Below are positions 12,839-12,849 of a DNA stretch of 12,849 nt, one piece after another. Source of the stretch: Prevotellaceae bacterium UBA3627 (lineage in GTDB: Bacteria > Bacteroidota > Bacteroidia > Bacteroidales > Bacteroidaceae). The notes below the pieces were generated by a model that saw nothing but the letters and a program-made list of their open reading frames with translations, was not told the origin of the DNA and ran no database searches. The position numbers and the translations under genes are program-made. How positions within the stretch are numbered: position 1 is the first letter of the stretch; each line of letters begins with the position of its first letter. The stretch spans positions 1 through 12,849 of the forward strand of contig DFLE01000041.1 in NCBI GenBank assembly GCA_002373375.1, given 5' to 3'.

Positions 12839-12849
12839 CAGTGTCTAAG

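Larger units (their letters stand above)
12299..12849. other. 551-bp non-coding stretch after trkA
   Basis: No ORF with credible coding character on either strand. It holds an imperfect stem-loop (12390-12462), the 22-bp array with its flanking 9-bp inverted repeat (12461-12574), an AT-rich part (12575-12780) with a 7-bp hairpin (ATTTTTA 12691-12697 with TAAAAAT 12703-12709) and two copies of CAAAATGTAA (12710-12719 and 12741-12750, 31 bp apart). A short hairpin follows (12773-12792), then a repeat-like ACCACGGATTTCACTGATT at 12806-12824 and a possible -7 box at 12831. Confidence 0.7.

Overview
The window looks like ordinary chromosome from a member of the Bacteroidales, most likely Prevotellaceae. 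The evidence is the set of protein families (Bacteroidetes-type omega subunit, DUF4293 membrane domain, BamD lipoprotein), the near absence of Shine-Dalgarno sequences, and repeated matches to the Bacteroidetes sigma-ABfr promoter (TTTG, about 20 bp, TAnnTTTG). Genus is an inference; no rRNA or other taxonomic marker is present. I see no phage, integrase, transposase, CRISPR, tRNA or rRNA.

Layout. Positions 1-916 (minus): start of uvrB, running off the left edge. It is divergent from a tight plus-strand operon, bamD (1058-1903), rpoZ (1884-2228), then a 391-residue ORF (2235-3410) that joins a DUF4293 four-helix membrane protein to a SUMF1/FGE-fold lipoprotein. Two hairpins, the second a strong terminator, close this operon. 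A well-formed promoter and a leader of about 150 nt with two tiny ORFs precede gdhA (3713-5053), which has its own terminator. Next come an exported SGNH hydrolase (5248-6054) and a membrane acyltransferase-3 protein (6159-7214), a plausible pair for acylating or deacylating surface glycans. The acyltransferase overlaps tail to tail with a small exported FMN-binding protein on the minus strand (7156-7551). Behind that lies fba, class II fructose-bisphosphate aldolase (7675-8676, minus), divergent from dxs (8930-10834) across a promoter region rich in dyads. dxs is followed by trkA (10955-12298).

The last 551 bases (12299-12849) hold no credible gene. They contain an imperfect 73-nt stem-loop directly abutting an array of four units spaced at exactly 22 bp (alternating A-B-A-B and flanked by a 9-bp inverted repeat), small hairpins, and a possible promoter for a gene beyond the edge.

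The genes are mostly housekeeping: DNA repair, outer-membrane assembly, transcription, ammonia assimilation, glycolysis, isoprenoid precursor synthesis and potassium uptake. The two points most worth a second look are the DUF4293-SUMF1 ORF, where the end of one protein doubles as the start of a lipoprotein signal peptide, and the 22-bp periodic array after trkA.
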